The position numbers were made by a program, and so were the translations under genes. Positions 1 to 12,188 of a stretch of 64,000 nt of DNA are shown here, one piece after another. The first letter of the stretch is position 1. Each line of letters starts with the position of its first letter. Source of the DNA: Cytospora piceicola (taxonomy: Eukaryota > Ascomycota > Sordariomycetes > Diaporthales > Cytosporaceae); the NCBI GenBank assembly GCA_023375675.1, contig JALQBC010000040.1:62001-126000 (forward strand), read 5' to 3'. Under the pieces are notes generated by a model. It was given only the letters and a program-made list of their open reading frames with translations, was not told where the DNA came from and did not search any database.

Positions 1-984
1 GATGGATCTCAAGAGGTGATCCGAGCACAGCAACAGCACAGCAAGAGCGGAGCGGAGCGGAGCAACCGTGGATTGGCTCGCAAAAGGGCAACGAACGAAC
101 CAACAGCTTTGACGATGCGGAAGGATGCGAAGCGAAGTCTGGAGGAAGGACCAGGAAGGACCAGGGAATTCCCAAAAATAAAGTCGGGCAAAGGACGGAA
201 TTATCTATGTCTGCCCATAAATGCCCAGGTGGTGCGGTGTGTGTCGGTTAGGTGTTTAGTGTGTGTGGGTTACGGTAGTGTAAAGTAGACAAGATAATAG
301 GACTATTTCCTTGTCACGGTAACTCCTGTTTGGGTCTGGAAGGTCTATACTGTCCTGTATGTTGCCATGTGTTGCCCTGTTGCCATGATAACCCGGAGTA
401 GAGCGTGCTGGTTTGTTATTCGGTTGGCGTCGCTGGAGACGGGAACAAGCTGTAAGCCAATAGTGTCCGCGTCCTCGTTGGAGATTCTCTTCGCGGTCCA
501 TCAGCCCGCAGTTGCCCAAGCAACCACCAACACATGGGGCTTCTTTCAGTGGGTCTCATTCGGGCACGTCTGGATCCTGGCACCGCCTGTAATAATGCGT
601 AGCAGTGCCAGGAGTGCCTAGCCTGCCTAGCCCATCCCGGCGACCAAGCGAGACCCAAGGCCTGACCCACCCAGCCTCCCTCCGACTCCTCCGACTCCTC
701 CGGCCTTTTCCAGGCACGCCTGCACGCCAGGGCTCCTTCCAAGGTTAGCAACGCTTGTGTTCCAAGCTTCTGCGCTATGAACGCATCGCTACCGGTTGCA
801 AACCCCCGCACCATCAAGATCACGATCAAGGATCCCGATCAGCATCGAGGAATCTATTTCTCAAACAACCGTCAACCAACCGAGGCTTACGGATCCATAT
901 CTAAAGTAGCCCTGCACATTCCAACAGAGTTCAGCTACCCTAATATATCCTTCCCTGCTTGTTGGTCTCTGTTTCCCCGGCAAA
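1..984. other. Left-edge intergenic region, no gene recognised
   Basis: Short frames exist on both strands, the longest 137 codons on the minus strand with no ATG start. None has a recognisable domain or matching splice sites. It holds a short GAGCG-type run near 45-62 and the promoter and leader of the KEOPS gene that starts at 985. Confidence 0.5.
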
Positions 985-1398
985 ATGGCCCCCAACGTCG
1001 ATGCACGAGACTTCCCCTGCTCGCTGTAAGTTCCCACAAACGTTTCTATTTTGTCTCGGTCTGGAGCTGATCGCCGGGTCCTTTTCCAAACACACAGGCA
1101 AATAGATGTTCCCTTCCCGACCGCTCGGCTATCCTCCATCGCCGTCAAGGCCATCACCGTCGACGATGAGCTATCGCCACTCGTACGCCGGACCTTCTCC
1201 AACGTCACTGCGGCCGACGGCGCCGGGGAGAAGTTTGTCTTGAGGGTCCAGTACAATGCTACGACAAACCGAATGCTGCGGGTCGCTGTCAACTCGTTCA
1301 TGGACAGCCTCGCCATGATCTTGGAGGTCATGGAGAGACTGGATGTCGACGTCTTGCAGTCCAAACCGATTGAGCCACAGCTTGGGCCGTTCCGATGA
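985..1398 (+). CDS. pcc1: Pcc1-like subunit of the EKC/KEOPS complex
   Basis: Two exons, 985-1025 and 1098-1398, with a 72-base GT..AG intron and exact phase, giving 113 residues. The product carries the CTAG/Pcc1 pattern: an N-terminal IDVPFPTARLSSIAV strand, a D-E-L-S-P-L-V-R-R-T-F segment, and the C-terminal helix RMLRVAVNSFMDSL. In this family Pcc1 is the small dimerising subunit of KEOPS (with Kae1, Bud32, Cgi121), which makes the universal t6A modification on ANN-decoding tRNAs and also affects telomeres and transcription. Length is right for the family. The ATG was chosen because it lies directly before a phase-correct donor (CT|GTAAGT). It converges on the DUF427 gene, with about 240 bases between the stops. 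Confidence 0.9.
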
Positions 1399-1640
1399 TC
1401 TTGCACACACAACCATGGTCACAGGAGGCAGCGTGGTATCAAGAGTCGACAGAAGAGGTTGGATTGAATACGAATTGTTGGGCTGCTTGCGTGCACCCTC
1501 AGGGGACACCACTTCAGAGTCCTTTGACCACCACACTGTGACTTTGGCATACATGTACGATGGGCTCAATCTCTGGCCCCGGCAAGGCTGCGATGAAACC
1601 AAGCCGACTCAAGACTTTGTCACCGTCACTTGCGTCTTGT

Positions 1641-2035
1641 CTATGGCCGAGACGTCAGCACGGCACCTTTAACTTGGGAACCTCTTTTGGGTTGATAGTT
1701 GAGTGTCGACTCACAAAAGGCAACATGGTCTCGGATGTTCTCTGCCTTCTCCTTGGGCTGAGGATAGTACCAAGCAGCGTTCTGTAGCTCACCGCCTATA
1801 TAACTCCTGTCAGATGCTGTGAAGAACCTGCCAGGGCGGACTTACCGTCCACTTTGATGGTGTAGTAGCTGGCATCTCCTTTCCAGGGGCAATAAGTAGA
1901 ATGGTCCGTCTTGGAGAAGTACTCTGTCTTGACAGATGCGGGTGGGAAGTAAACATTCCCTTCAACCTCCTCCCAGATGTCGGTCTCGGCGATCACAGTG
2001 TCGCCGATGGCGGCTTTGGCATGGCCGGAAGGCAT
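1641..2035 (-). CDS. DUF427 domain protein
   Basis: Two exons on the minus strand (2035-1846 and 1795-1641) joined across a 50-base intron in phase 1, giving 114 residues. The family signature is clear: an N-terminal G-D-T-V-I-A-E-T strand, the core HSTYCPWKGDASYYTI with its conserved Cys and Lys, then AAWYYPQP and DHVAFCES after the splice. DUF427 proteins are small beta-rich proteins found in bacteria and fungi; no reaction is firmly assigned, so none is claimed here. There is no signal peptide or membrane segment, so a cytosolic location is inferred. It is convergent with the Pcc1 gene. Confidence 0.88.
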
Positions 2036-2449
2036 TGTGAGGACGTTAGCTGCAGCTCCAAAACGATATAGTGGTGGAGAATTACAAAGTGGTGAAGATA
2101 TAAAGCAGCGTTGCTGACCTGCAACTCTTCTCCAAAATATACCTGCGTTACCTCGGGCTTATTAAGCTGTGCCTTGTCTCTTTGGGGTTCTGCAGTGAGG
2201 AGGTGCCACAGATGCTGAGCGGTACATCTGCATTGCAGTTGAACTACTAAGTACCTAGGTACCTAGGTAACAAACGCAAGCGCAACCTACCTGGAAAGCC
2301 AGTAAGCCATATCTGCAGACCAGCCCAGGAGCGCAACAAGTGATGATAACTTCCTATTCAATCCTATAAGCAATTCTAACCTCCAAACGCCTTTACATGC
2401 TGGCCCACAAATGCAAAACAAGTACTCGACATATTCTCGCTAGAGCACC
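2036..2449. other. Intergenic region with tandem CCTAGG palindromes
   Basis: Promoter side of the DUF427 gene and 3' side of the phosphatase gene. No gene is seen. It contains the doubled palindrome at 2251-2269. Confidence 0.5.
2251..2269. repeat. Doubled TACCTAGGTA palindrome
   Basis: Two overlapping copies of the 10-base palindrome TACCTAGGTA sharing a TA step. It is one of at least a dozen such elements spread through intergenic DNA of this window. Confidence 0.8.
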
Positions 2450-4498
2450 TCAACCGAAACAAGTCTCCTCAAAATTCGCCAACTTGGGCATCTCCTCCTG
2501 CACCTTCAGGAACGTCTCCAGCTCGCACCACCCATCCAGCCTGTCGGCGCCACACTCCGGGAAGCTCCGGCCCAGCGGTATCGTCCGCTGGTTCATGACG
2601 AAGTGGATGTACTTGGTCTCCCCGGCGCCCTCGTCCTCGACGTACCCCGACCGGTCCGCCTTGACCGGCCTGGGGGCCCTGATGACCTCCATGTCCAGCC
2701 TCGCGCCGAACGGCGTGATGTGCGAGACGGTGAAGTTGTGCGGGCCCGGGTAGCTCTCGGGGGAGAGCGGGGGGTCGTCCTGGAACTGGGTGAGGCCCAT
2801 GGCCGCGAGGACGGATATGATGTTTGTGTCGTGGGAGAAGTCAAGGTAGAGAGACTGGTTCAGGGGGAACGTCTCGGTGCTGCTGTCCAGTGTCGTGTTG
2901 ATCTGCGAGCCGGAGTAGCCTAGCGTGTGGTTCCTGAGCCTTGCCATCACTTCCTGTTGGTATCCAATGCCAACGGCCCGCTGTTTTTGTGTTGGTCTGC
3001 ATTAGCCCTACTGTTCCTGCATCCGGCATCCTGCATCATGCAGCCTTGGACGGAGTTGAGTTTTTACTCACCCCTGTCTTGGACTGGAAGCCGCTGACGC
3101 CTGAGAAGAAGAGGTCGACTGAATAACTGAAACCGACCCACTCCTCGTATGTGAAAAGCTCACAGAAGCGGCTGTATCCATAGGCAACCTGTGGTATATC
3201 CATTAATTCTCCAATCCAATATCCACACCGCGGAGAAATGACGTCGGGTTGAATAAAGCCGGTCGAGCAAAAGGGGCTGGCTCTCAAGAATGGGGTGCGG
3301 TACAATGTCACACGTACCGTTTCGTAAGGACACAGGTTCTGAGCCGCATATGTGTCTTGAATTGTCCAGTTGTATCCTTGGACCATGCTGCTCAGTCGGG
3401 CATTGGCTGCACGGTAGTCAGCATCCACGGGCCAACGCACAATTGCATGTAAGGTGACAATGGCTCACCTTTCTGCAGGTAGTTCTGCACCCACTCAGCA
3501 GTCATGTTCAGACCGCCAGTATCACTCTTCGAGTTCGGACAGCCCTGTGAGCCCGCTAGGGAGTTATTGAAACCCTTGGCCTCAATAATCACCTCAATGG
3601 TCGCGTTGTTCGGCCATTCTAACCCAAAGAAGCCAGCCATGAAATTCTCCGCCGACTTCAACATGCGGTCCTGCGTCGTAGTCCGCACAATAATCTTGCT
3701 GTTGGGGTTATACAGCGAGGAGTACATGTACGAGTGCAGGATACCCGAGTCGAACAGCTCCTGCCGCCCCTTGGGCACCAGGATCTCGGCGCCCAGCTTG
3801 TAGCTCCAGTCGTTCAGGAACTCGAGAGGCCCAGAGGCCTTGAACCCGGAGCCGGCCTCCTTCGCCTCGGCGATCCTGTCGCCAAACACCACCACGCTCG
3901 AGCCCGTGCCGCCAGTTGGGTACCGAGAGCCATGGCGTGAGAGCATCTGCAGCTGTACGATCTCGGCCCCGGCAGGGAGGGGGTACTCGTTGACACCGAA
4001 GCCGGGGGAGGGCATGTAGGGCGTCAGGAAGCCCATCATCTGGAAGATGCTCTCATTGCTCGACGTCATCCCCTCGATGGGAATAGCGGTCTGCAGGGGT
4101 TGGTTGGGCACGAAAGTTGCCGCCGGGTCGAAGGTCCTTGTCTGCGCGAGAAACGCGGGTGCCCCTGTCGCCGTTGGGCCGGCCCATAATTCAGGAGAGG
4201 TCTGGAAATACTGAGGGACCTTGGGTGTTGGCTCGCAGTCGCAGTCCGAGCCGGAGCGGTGGCCGGAGACGCCTGGGCGGAAGGCCAGGTTGACGGCCAC
4301 GGAGACCAGCAGGCAAGATATGAGTGCCATGAATACCATCCTTAGGTTGATGTTATGTAGATACCAAGCAGGCTGGGATCCATATGGCAGAGGCTGCTTG
4401 ATAGGTGTTGTAGGACCGTCTTCGCCGTCATCTTGCCCTTGGACGAGCTGGTAGCCCTGTGCCTCCTTAGGCTTCAACTTAATCGGAGGAGGCACCAT
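2450..4498 (-). CDS. Membrane-anchored histidine acid phosphatase (phytase-like)
   Basis: Four exons (4498-3469, 3406-3318, 3188-3072, 2980-2450), all GT..AG and phase-consistent, give 588 residues. The start is the ATG at 4498; the frame extends further upstream but without another ATG. Residues about 53-73 form one hydrophobic segment after a 50-residue hydrophilic tail, so this looks like a type II membrane protein rather than a freely secreted enzyme. The histidine acid phosphatase motif RHGSRYP is at 188-194 and the proton-donor motif SHDTN is at about 461-465. The family hydrolyses phosphomonoesters, including phytate in some members, through a phosphohistidine intermediate. Paired cysteines and N-x-S/T sites fit an extracellular domain. 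The substrate cannot be told from sequence. Confidence 0.9.
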
Positions 4499-7400
4499 AT
4501 CTGAAGACAGGTCAATTGAAAGTACAGTAACGAAAGACTGAGCGCAAAGTCCGTCAAAAGGCAAAACGATATCGTCGGAACTCTCAATCCTAACTCAGAA
4601 GTGTCGCATGTGATAGTTACGGCTTGTGAGCGCTGGACGTTTAAGGTTCACAGCCGCTCAGACTCACTTGGCAATGGCACGACGGACCCCTAACGCACGG
4701 ACTCTAAAAAGTCTCTACATCCACACCCAGGCTTCTTCGTTAAGCACCCTGAAACACTGAGGCTCAACTCACACATCACACACTGACAACACGGTCTACC
4801 TAGGTAGTCCGGAACCACGCCTCGACAATGGAAGTCGCCAATTCGATTCGAATGAACTTGAGAGTATCAGTTCAAGAACTAGGCTCCACAAAGGCCTCCT
4901 TTCTTAGTGATGTCTTCCCAGTTCTGCCACAATGGCCAGCCTTGCGCATCTGAATTCACATTTCAGTGTTGCTCAGGGCACTCCCCCTAAACTTCGTGAG
5001 AATGATCGGATGAAAGGCAGAATATAACTACAGGGCTCTTGGTCAACACACGTCCAATTCGTTATCGGGCCGCAGTCCGTGCCTCTGCATAGATCTCTCG
5101 CAACTACCCATGCAATCAAGAATGGCAAGACTGCCGCCGCTAAGGGCACTTTCTTTAGCACGGACACCACAGACGCTCGGGCTCGAACTTGTTCTCAGAG
5201 CAAAGTCCGGGGTAGATTATTCCATGGCGTCTGCGCTCGGAGGGAGGTTGACATGCGACATGTGGTCAAGATCACCCTGTTTCACCACAGTTCAAGCTGG
5301 ATATGTGCTCTTCTGAGGAAAGGAGAGACAGGTCAATGGTCACTGCGCCGTCAAGGGTCTCGCTCACATACCTGTGGGTTCAATGTTGCGGCTCTGTGGT
5401 GCGAGTGCCACCTGCAGTGCCAGTGAAGTACAAGTCCAACGTATCATTGACGGACGTCCTCGTCTTGGCTCTACTGGAATCCATGGTATCGGGCCATCTC
5501 GTTGTTTATATCATCCCGTGTGCCCACGCTCACCTCGGACATCCCTTGATATCCAGGAGAGGAAAGCCATTTGCCGCCGAACGTCCTGCGCTGGATTGCC
5601 GACTCGTTTGCAAGGTCTCGGTCCTCTGCACTCAACTTTTCATTAGCGGGTTGCAAGCAATTACAAAGTGCGAGTTCCTCTCATAGCCTGTTGTAATGGC
5701 GGCGGTCATACCAGTCACTTGTACCAGCAAAGGAGCTGAGGCAGCCGAGGAACCACCGCACGCACAAGGGCGACGACTGGGCTGCACCAGACTATGATGG
5801 CTAAGCTACAATCTGTCACGGCACAAGACAAGGAGGATGTCCGAGGGTCCCAAATGTGAAGTTCGGCTGCCCAAGTCACCCGTGGCATCCTGAGAACCAA
5901 GGGATTGTTGTCCGCATTGCCCACCAACATTCGGGTTGTCTACCCTAGGGTACATCTCATGATGGAGGCTTGGGGCATACTCACATCACACCCTATGCGG
6001 AAGAGCCCCAGTAAGCTTATCTTTATGCTGAGTCCTTACTTAAGAAGAAACTGACCACAATTATTAGTCTCGACCCGGGATTAAAGGTCTGTGGCACAGC
6101 TGTTTAAAGCCGGGACTTCCCTTAGACAAGGGCTATCACCGCCAACCTCACAGCTCTCAGACTGTCCAAAATGGCGCTTCTCGGGTCCTCTGTGAATACC
6201 CGCTGATCCCAACAGGTGAACTGCATCCGAAACTTTGAGGACCTATCCCGGATAGCTATGGTTGTCGTGTCTCTGGTTTGGACAGTCCTTGACCTCCTGC
6301 TGGATGGGGCGTCGATCAACATCACCAGTTGGCGACGTCCATCGCCCCGCCCGGAAGGGCAAACCCGGCGAAGCTGGTTCCGAGTGGTGAAAGGACGAAG
6401 AAGAGAAATAATTGGAAACTGCGGTTGCTTAGCTCTGATCTTGGTTGGGTTGCTCATTCGTCAGCCTCAAGTGCTTGCTGTTTACAGTGTAAGTGATAGG
6501 GGAATGAGACCGAGGCTGACTTCGCCAGGGACCGACGACCAGACATTATCCATGCATGCCGCACTCTTTTAAAACCCAATTGCCTCCGTCTGGTGTTTAA
6601 CTATCCTGATTTAAATTTGCGTTCCCGAGGGCTGTCCAGTTAGGAGGTCAAGCCAGTACACCCCGCAAGTCCCCGTCCAGGTAGACAAACGCCGCTCAGT
6701 TTCAGTTCACCGTTAATTTGGCCCCAAATCTTAAGCTGACGCCTTAAAGTCAAGAATCCCGGTCCTATGCGACTTCTCGGGCACTAGATAATCTATCGAA
6801 ATTTGGATATGCGTCGGATGGAGGCTCCTCTTAGAAAAGGGCCCGAGACGGAGACATCATACCGGAGCCTGAAACCCCGGCCCACTCGTTCTTTATAGAC
6901 AGCCGCTTACAAGTAGAAATGTCTAATGATGGTTGTAGGTCACCGATGCTGGATCGGTGTGCCACGTCCATCTCCCATCATCTGGATAATGATGAGGTTC
7001 TATGACACTCCACCCAAGGGCAACCACTCCGGTCCTGCGGTTGAGGCTGACCTAGGAGCCAGCCCCATGAACTATACGATGTCTCCCATATGATCTAAGG
7101 TGGCAAGGTGGCAGTTTCGGATGGCCATTGTTGGCGACAGCGTTGGCGTCTGGGGTTGTTGGACCGGGCCAGGAGCAAGAAGTGAGGCAAGGCCCGATGT
7201 TTCCAATCTGGCGTCGGTCCGGGGTCGAGGCAACGGAGAACCCCTTTCAGAGCTTGCCGTAGACACCAAACACACTGCTGCATATAACGGACAACATCAT
7301 ATCAGGATCTTCAAGCGGAAAACACCGTAGCGAATAGGGACTGCTGTCGATATTGTAGTGGGATGTTGATGACCTCGGGAGTCCTACATGGTCGATCCGT

Positions 7401-9719
7401 AGGGCCGGTATTGGTGAGAAACATGACGGCGCGAAAGCAGCGTGTGCACACAGTCCTTATCTCGAATATAATGATGCAATACCATCTGCAACTGGAATCG
7501 TGGAAATCATGGACTTTTAAATGGTATCAAAATCAGCGCAGCGGCGACGACGAAGTGACGTCGTGAAGTTGTTGGAAGTTCGCCCATGTCTCTGTGAATA
7601 CTGTACATGTACTGTGGTCTTTACACTGCAAACCGCAGTACCTACACAGTACCCGGGTAAGGGGCATCGCCACTAGAAATGTGTCCCGAACACTGTATCA
7701 CGTGGCCACGCCTCCGGATCTGGCAGGCCACCCCCCGAGTCCCGACCCCCCCTGAAAGCCAGTGACAGATGGTTTTGAGAAATCCCACGCGAGCTCATTG
7801 GGTCCAGCCCCCAAACATGAATTCCTTATCTCTTGGCGGAGACTCCGCCTGACTTTTTCTGGGGCGAGAGCTTGTTTTCGAAAAGTCACGATAGAAAACC
7901 CGAGGTGGACCCTCCTTTAACCCCTACCGACGGTACTGAGTTATCTATCTCGTCGGGCCAATTTAATGCAGCGACGAGGAGGAGAGAAAAGCTGGGGTGC
8001 ATGAGAAAAAGGAAGGGAATGATGGGGTTTGTCATTTTTCGAGCCTTGTTGGTGACCGGGGGGGGGATCTTGGATCCTTCTTAGGCGTTGCCATTCTGGG
8101 CTTGAAGCCAATTGACATAGGGAATATATGGGGGTGAGCTACATGCTTACCTACATGTGTACCTAGGTAGCTACTTGAATAAGTATGCAACCTTTACTGC
8201 ATTGCATGTTAGGAACTCTGTTCTGCGGCCCGACCAAGCTCGGGCAATAGTTCCAATTGACACATTCGGGCTTTATTGCATGTCGTACAATAAATTACGT
8301 TTCCATTGACGGGGTATGTACATATTGAGCGTGTCGCGAGTCACAGTATTCATTCTTCATGACCGCCCCCCGGGGCGTCGGGAACTTCAGGAAGCGCGAT
8401 GGCGAGACGAGAGAGCTGGCTCCGTTTCGTGGTCAGTGACTGATAGGTTTGACCACCTCTTGCTGGGACGCCATATGATAAACGCAGGGTGGCTTTTCTA
8501 TGGCTGTGCTGGGCCTGGCCGGTGGTGTTTTGTCAAACTTCAAGACAAACGATTTCGTAACGACTTCAGCCCTGTCTCCATTTGAGGCTCGGCGCCGGTA
8601 TCCACACCACGCAGGCCGAGACGGAGCCGTCCTTGAGACCCTAGAACGTGCATGTAGACCTGTCGCATATGCCGTGACCATGCTCATGGGGGTCCCCAGC
8701 TGTCAGGCCAGTCTTGGTCACCGTATCGTTTACCTGGTATTTATTTTATTTTATCGAGAGTCAAGGGTATGTCTTGTACGTACCTGAGTAGAGACTAGAG
8801 ACCAAGAGCACACCAGAGCTGCTTACGGTTCTGGCTTAGGCAAAAGTCAAAGCTAACCCCAAAAAGAAAATTACAGCCGCTTTTAAGTACCGAGCCGCAT
8901 CCCATTGAGGACAAGTGATTGGTAGCAAGCCGGTACCGTATTCGGCCATCCGACCGGGGGATGCCGTTTCTCCCCACAGTTCGACATCATGATGTTCGTC
9001 ACCCCCAGACACCCCAGCAATTTAGTCTAGTCTGGCTTATGAATTGAACTGAGATGAATAGACGAGGCGCGCGTGGTCTGACACAAGCTGGCTTAGCTAG
9101 CTTGCAGGGACAGGACACTCATGAGAAGGCGCTTTCGTCCTGTCTGGTGCCTGGACCGCCGACTACGGAAGGACCTTCTGGAGCGTTTTACTAACTCACG
9201 AGCGTCAAGCATTTACATACACGGTTGTCAACACCGGGGTTAACCGTACATACATACGGGACCGCGTGGGTCGTCACCAAGACATGTCAGGGCAGGAGGG
9301 CTGGAGGGCTGGAGGGGTCATGACTGATCTTCGGACTTTGCCCTGGGCCTGTTTGCTGTACTGCCTATATACATAATTACGGTTATGCGAATACCCGGCT
9401 GCAAATACCCGTGGACGTAGGTAACCTGGTGCCACCAGGCCACCTACCATGGGCAACTAACTACCTAGGTAACTACTGCACGTCCAATGCAGGTGCCCAG
9501 GTTGGTTTACGGGACGTGGACTGGACAAAGGACCTGCGAACGGGTGAACGAGTCAACACCTAACGCCCCCCCTAAAATCGACTCAGTAACTAGGTACCTA
9601 CCTGTTACCTACATAGTAGCCGCCGTGCCGAGGAATCTCTGGGTACCTAGATACGCCTCGGTACTTGACTAAGTATCTGTTTAGGCTGTTTTAGGCTGAC
9701 TGCAGATGGTTATAGCATC

Positions 9720-9738
9720 TACCTAGGTACCTAGGTAT
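9720..9738. repeat. Doubled TACCTAGGTA palindrome
   Basis: Same doubled arrangement as at 2251, about 740 bases before the ammonium transporter ATG. Confidence 0.8.
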
Positions 9739-9890
9739 GTATCATCGCTTCTACTATGAACTATGAATACCAGTTGACTGGAAATCAGCCACGGCGAGTC
9801 TGGGTAGATCGCAGATCACTCCTTGGCAACAAGCTAACCCTTTACATAGACAATACTGCTGCAGAGATCAGCCCGGGGGATTCTCGACAG

Positions 9891-9929
9891 ACACACACAC
9901 TCTCTCTCTTTCCCACTCTCTCTTTCTCG
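9891..9929 (+). repeat. CA/CT dinucleotide tract in the ammonium transporter leader region
   Basis: Five AC units followed by a pyrimidine run made mostly of TC units. CT-rich tracts are common close to fungal transcription start sites, so this may mark the core promoter of the gene starting at 10481 (inference). Confidence 0.7.
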
Positions 9930-10480
9930 CGCAGTTGTCAGTCGCGCAGACTTTCCCCATTCCGTTTCAGGCCCAACTTTTTTTTTCTCTGGCTGCTTAA
10001 ATATACAAGGCACCCTTGTATACTACTGCAAGTCGCCCACGCATCTCTAGTGGAGAAAGTCGTCTAGGTCCACCACACTCCACCTGCTCTAGAAGATCGC
10101 CCAGGGAACCTATTACCATGTTCCCATCACTTGTAGCTTTTATATACTGGAACTATGTCCCACATGTCATTCCCTTCCCTCTAGGCTCTCACCTTGGTCT
10201 TCATTTTCTACCTCTCGACTAATCCGACCTTGCCATTCTCGTGCCGTGCCTCCTGTCGTGAGCAGTAACACCTCGACAGCCTGAGTTGCACACGGCAGCT
10301 GCCATCCTCTTGTACTTCTCAAAGGAAAAGGGAAGGAAGAAAAAAAATTAACTTACATCATTCCGGCTCACCCGATCTCCTCACCCTCTCGCCCTCACCC
10401 GCCACGTTCACAATACCCGAATTTCTGGCGAACCTCGTGGGACCCACCGAAGAAGCTCCCCTTCGCACCGACAACACACC

Positions 10481-12188
10481 ATGGCGTCGTACTCGTGGAT
10501 CGGGGCACCCGCCGTGTTCAATGGCACAAACCAGGAGACCGGTGGTGAATCTGGTAAGTTGCGACTGAGATTTCGACGTAGCAGCAGCAGCAGCAGCAAA
10601 CAGCTGCTAGCTACACACGAAAAAAAATAGCCTGTACAACTTAGACTGACGGACCTCAAGCCACCGAAAACCTGAACCAATGGTACCAATCCGGTGACCA
10701 GGCCTTCATCCTCATTGCCTCGTGTATGGTGTTGATCATGGTGCCGGGCATCTCCTTCCTCTACTCGGGTCTCGCACGAAGGAAATCCGCCCTGTCGCTC
10801 ATCTGGGTCACCATGATGTCCTTTTCCGTAATCGTCTTCCAGTGGTATTTCTGGGGATACTCGCTCGCCTTCAGCTCCACCGCGACCAATGGGTATATCG
10901 GCAACCTGCACCACTTTGGCCTCATGAACACACTCGCCGTGCCATCGCCCGGTTCGCCCCTGATCCCGGAGCTCCTGTACTCTTTCTACCAGATGCAGTT
11001 TTGCGCCGTTACTGGTGCTCTCGTGGTCGGTGCTACCGCCGAGCGCGGCCGCGTCCTGCCCGCCATGATCTTCACCTTCTTCTGGGCCACCATTGTCTAC
11101 TGCCCTATTGCTTGCTGGGTATGGAACGTCAACGGCTGGGCTTACAACTATGGCGTTCTCGATTACGCCGGAGGCGGTCCCGTCGAGATTTGCTCCGGTA
11201 TGTCGGCGCTTGCCTACTCGATGGTCCTCGGCCGTCGCAACGAGAAGATGATGCTCAACTTCCGCCCGCACAACATTTCCCTGATCCTCCTTGGAACCAT
11301 CCTCCTGTGGTTCGGATGGTTGGGCTTCAACGGCGGTTCCGCATTCGGCGCCAACCTGCGTGCCACCATGTCATGCTGGAACTCGTGCTTGACTGCCATG
11401 TTCGCAGCCATGACCTGGTGTCTTCTCGATTTCCGTCTGGCAAAGAAGTGGTCTCTGGTCGGTTGGTGCTCTGGCACCATCTCTGGCCTCGTCGCCGCTA
11501 CCCCCGCCTCCGGTTTCATCACGCCCTGGGCCTCTATCATCCTCGGCGTTGTCACTGGAATCTGCTGCAACTTCGGCACAAAGTTCAAGTTCCTCTTCCG
11601 CATCGACGATTCATTGGATGTGTTCGCTGAGCACGGTATCGGTGGAATGGTTGGCTTGCTCTTCAACGCCCTGTTCGCTGCCGATTACATTATTGGACTG
11701 GATGGTGTCAACACAGGGTCCATCACCGGCGGCTGGCTCAACCACAACTACAAGCAGCTGTACATCCAGATCGCCTATATCGTTGCGGTCACGGCCTATT
11801 CTTTCGTCGTTTCCGCGATCCTCGCGAAGATTATCGATCTTATTCCCGGCCTGAACCTTCGGACTACTGAGGACGCTGAGTTGTTGGGTATGGACGACGA
11901 CCAGCACGGCGAGTTCGGTAAGTTATATTCCCCACTTTCTCTACCTGTCAACAATTGTCATCGGCCCAAAGCTAATATTTCAATTTTCCAGCCTACGACT
12001 ACGTCGAGGTCCGCCGAGACTTCCTTGCCTGGACTCCGGCCAAACAGGAGCAGACCATCATGGGCCACCGGGTCGTCCCACAACACGGCATTGAACAGCA
12101 CCAGCAATTGGCCAACGCCGGTGCGCCTCGGGCGAGCCACGAGACGGAGAAGGCCGGACGATCCGGATCGTCCAACCAGTCGCAATAA
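10481..12188 (+). CDS. Ammonium transporter (AMT/MEP family)
   Basis: Three exons (10481-10553, 10661-11917, 11992-12188) give 508 residues. The first intron uses a CAAG acceptor; the more obvious TTAG upstream would create a stop. The central exon encodes the full AMT fold with about eleven hydrophobic segments, including YSGLARRKSALSLIW, WFGWLGFNGGSAFGAN and the second pore region EHGIGGMVG with its conserved His. The soluble C-terminal tail has DYVEVRRDFLAWTP, the segment known in fungal Mep proteins for gating and signalling. The extracellular N-terminus has an N-G-T glycosylation site. Function: ammonium uptake across the plasma membrane, and in some paralogues ammonium sensing for filamentous growth. 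Intron 1 contains a GCA-repeat. Confidence 0.95.
10579..10598 (+). repeat. GCA trinucleotide repeat in intron 1 of the ammonium transporter
   Basis: About six GCA units within the first intron; it is not translated in the proposed model. Confidence 0.8.

Larger units (their letters stand above)
4499..10480. other. 6-kb intergenic region, no gene supported
   Basis: Frames on all six tracks are short and overlapping, without recognisable domains or consistent splice patterns. A signal-peptide-like minus-strand frame at 4973-5170 has only a GTG start and a stop just upstream. Several TACCTAGGTA palindromes occur (4797, 8160, 9462, 9720). A CA/CT-rich tract at 9891-9929 lies in the ammonium-transporter promoter or leader. 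No HGATAR nitrogen-regulator sites were found in the 750 bases before that gene. Confidence 0.5.

Noticed and set aside
4973..5170. Minus-strand frame with a signal-peptide-like start and four cysteines, resembling a small secreted effector
   Set aside because: The only start is GTG, a TGA lies eight codons upstream in frame, and no ATG-bearing exon with a fitting splice site was found.
10408..11271. 287-codon minus-strand frame opposite the ammonium transporter
   Set aside because: Antisense shadow of the transporter exon; no domain.
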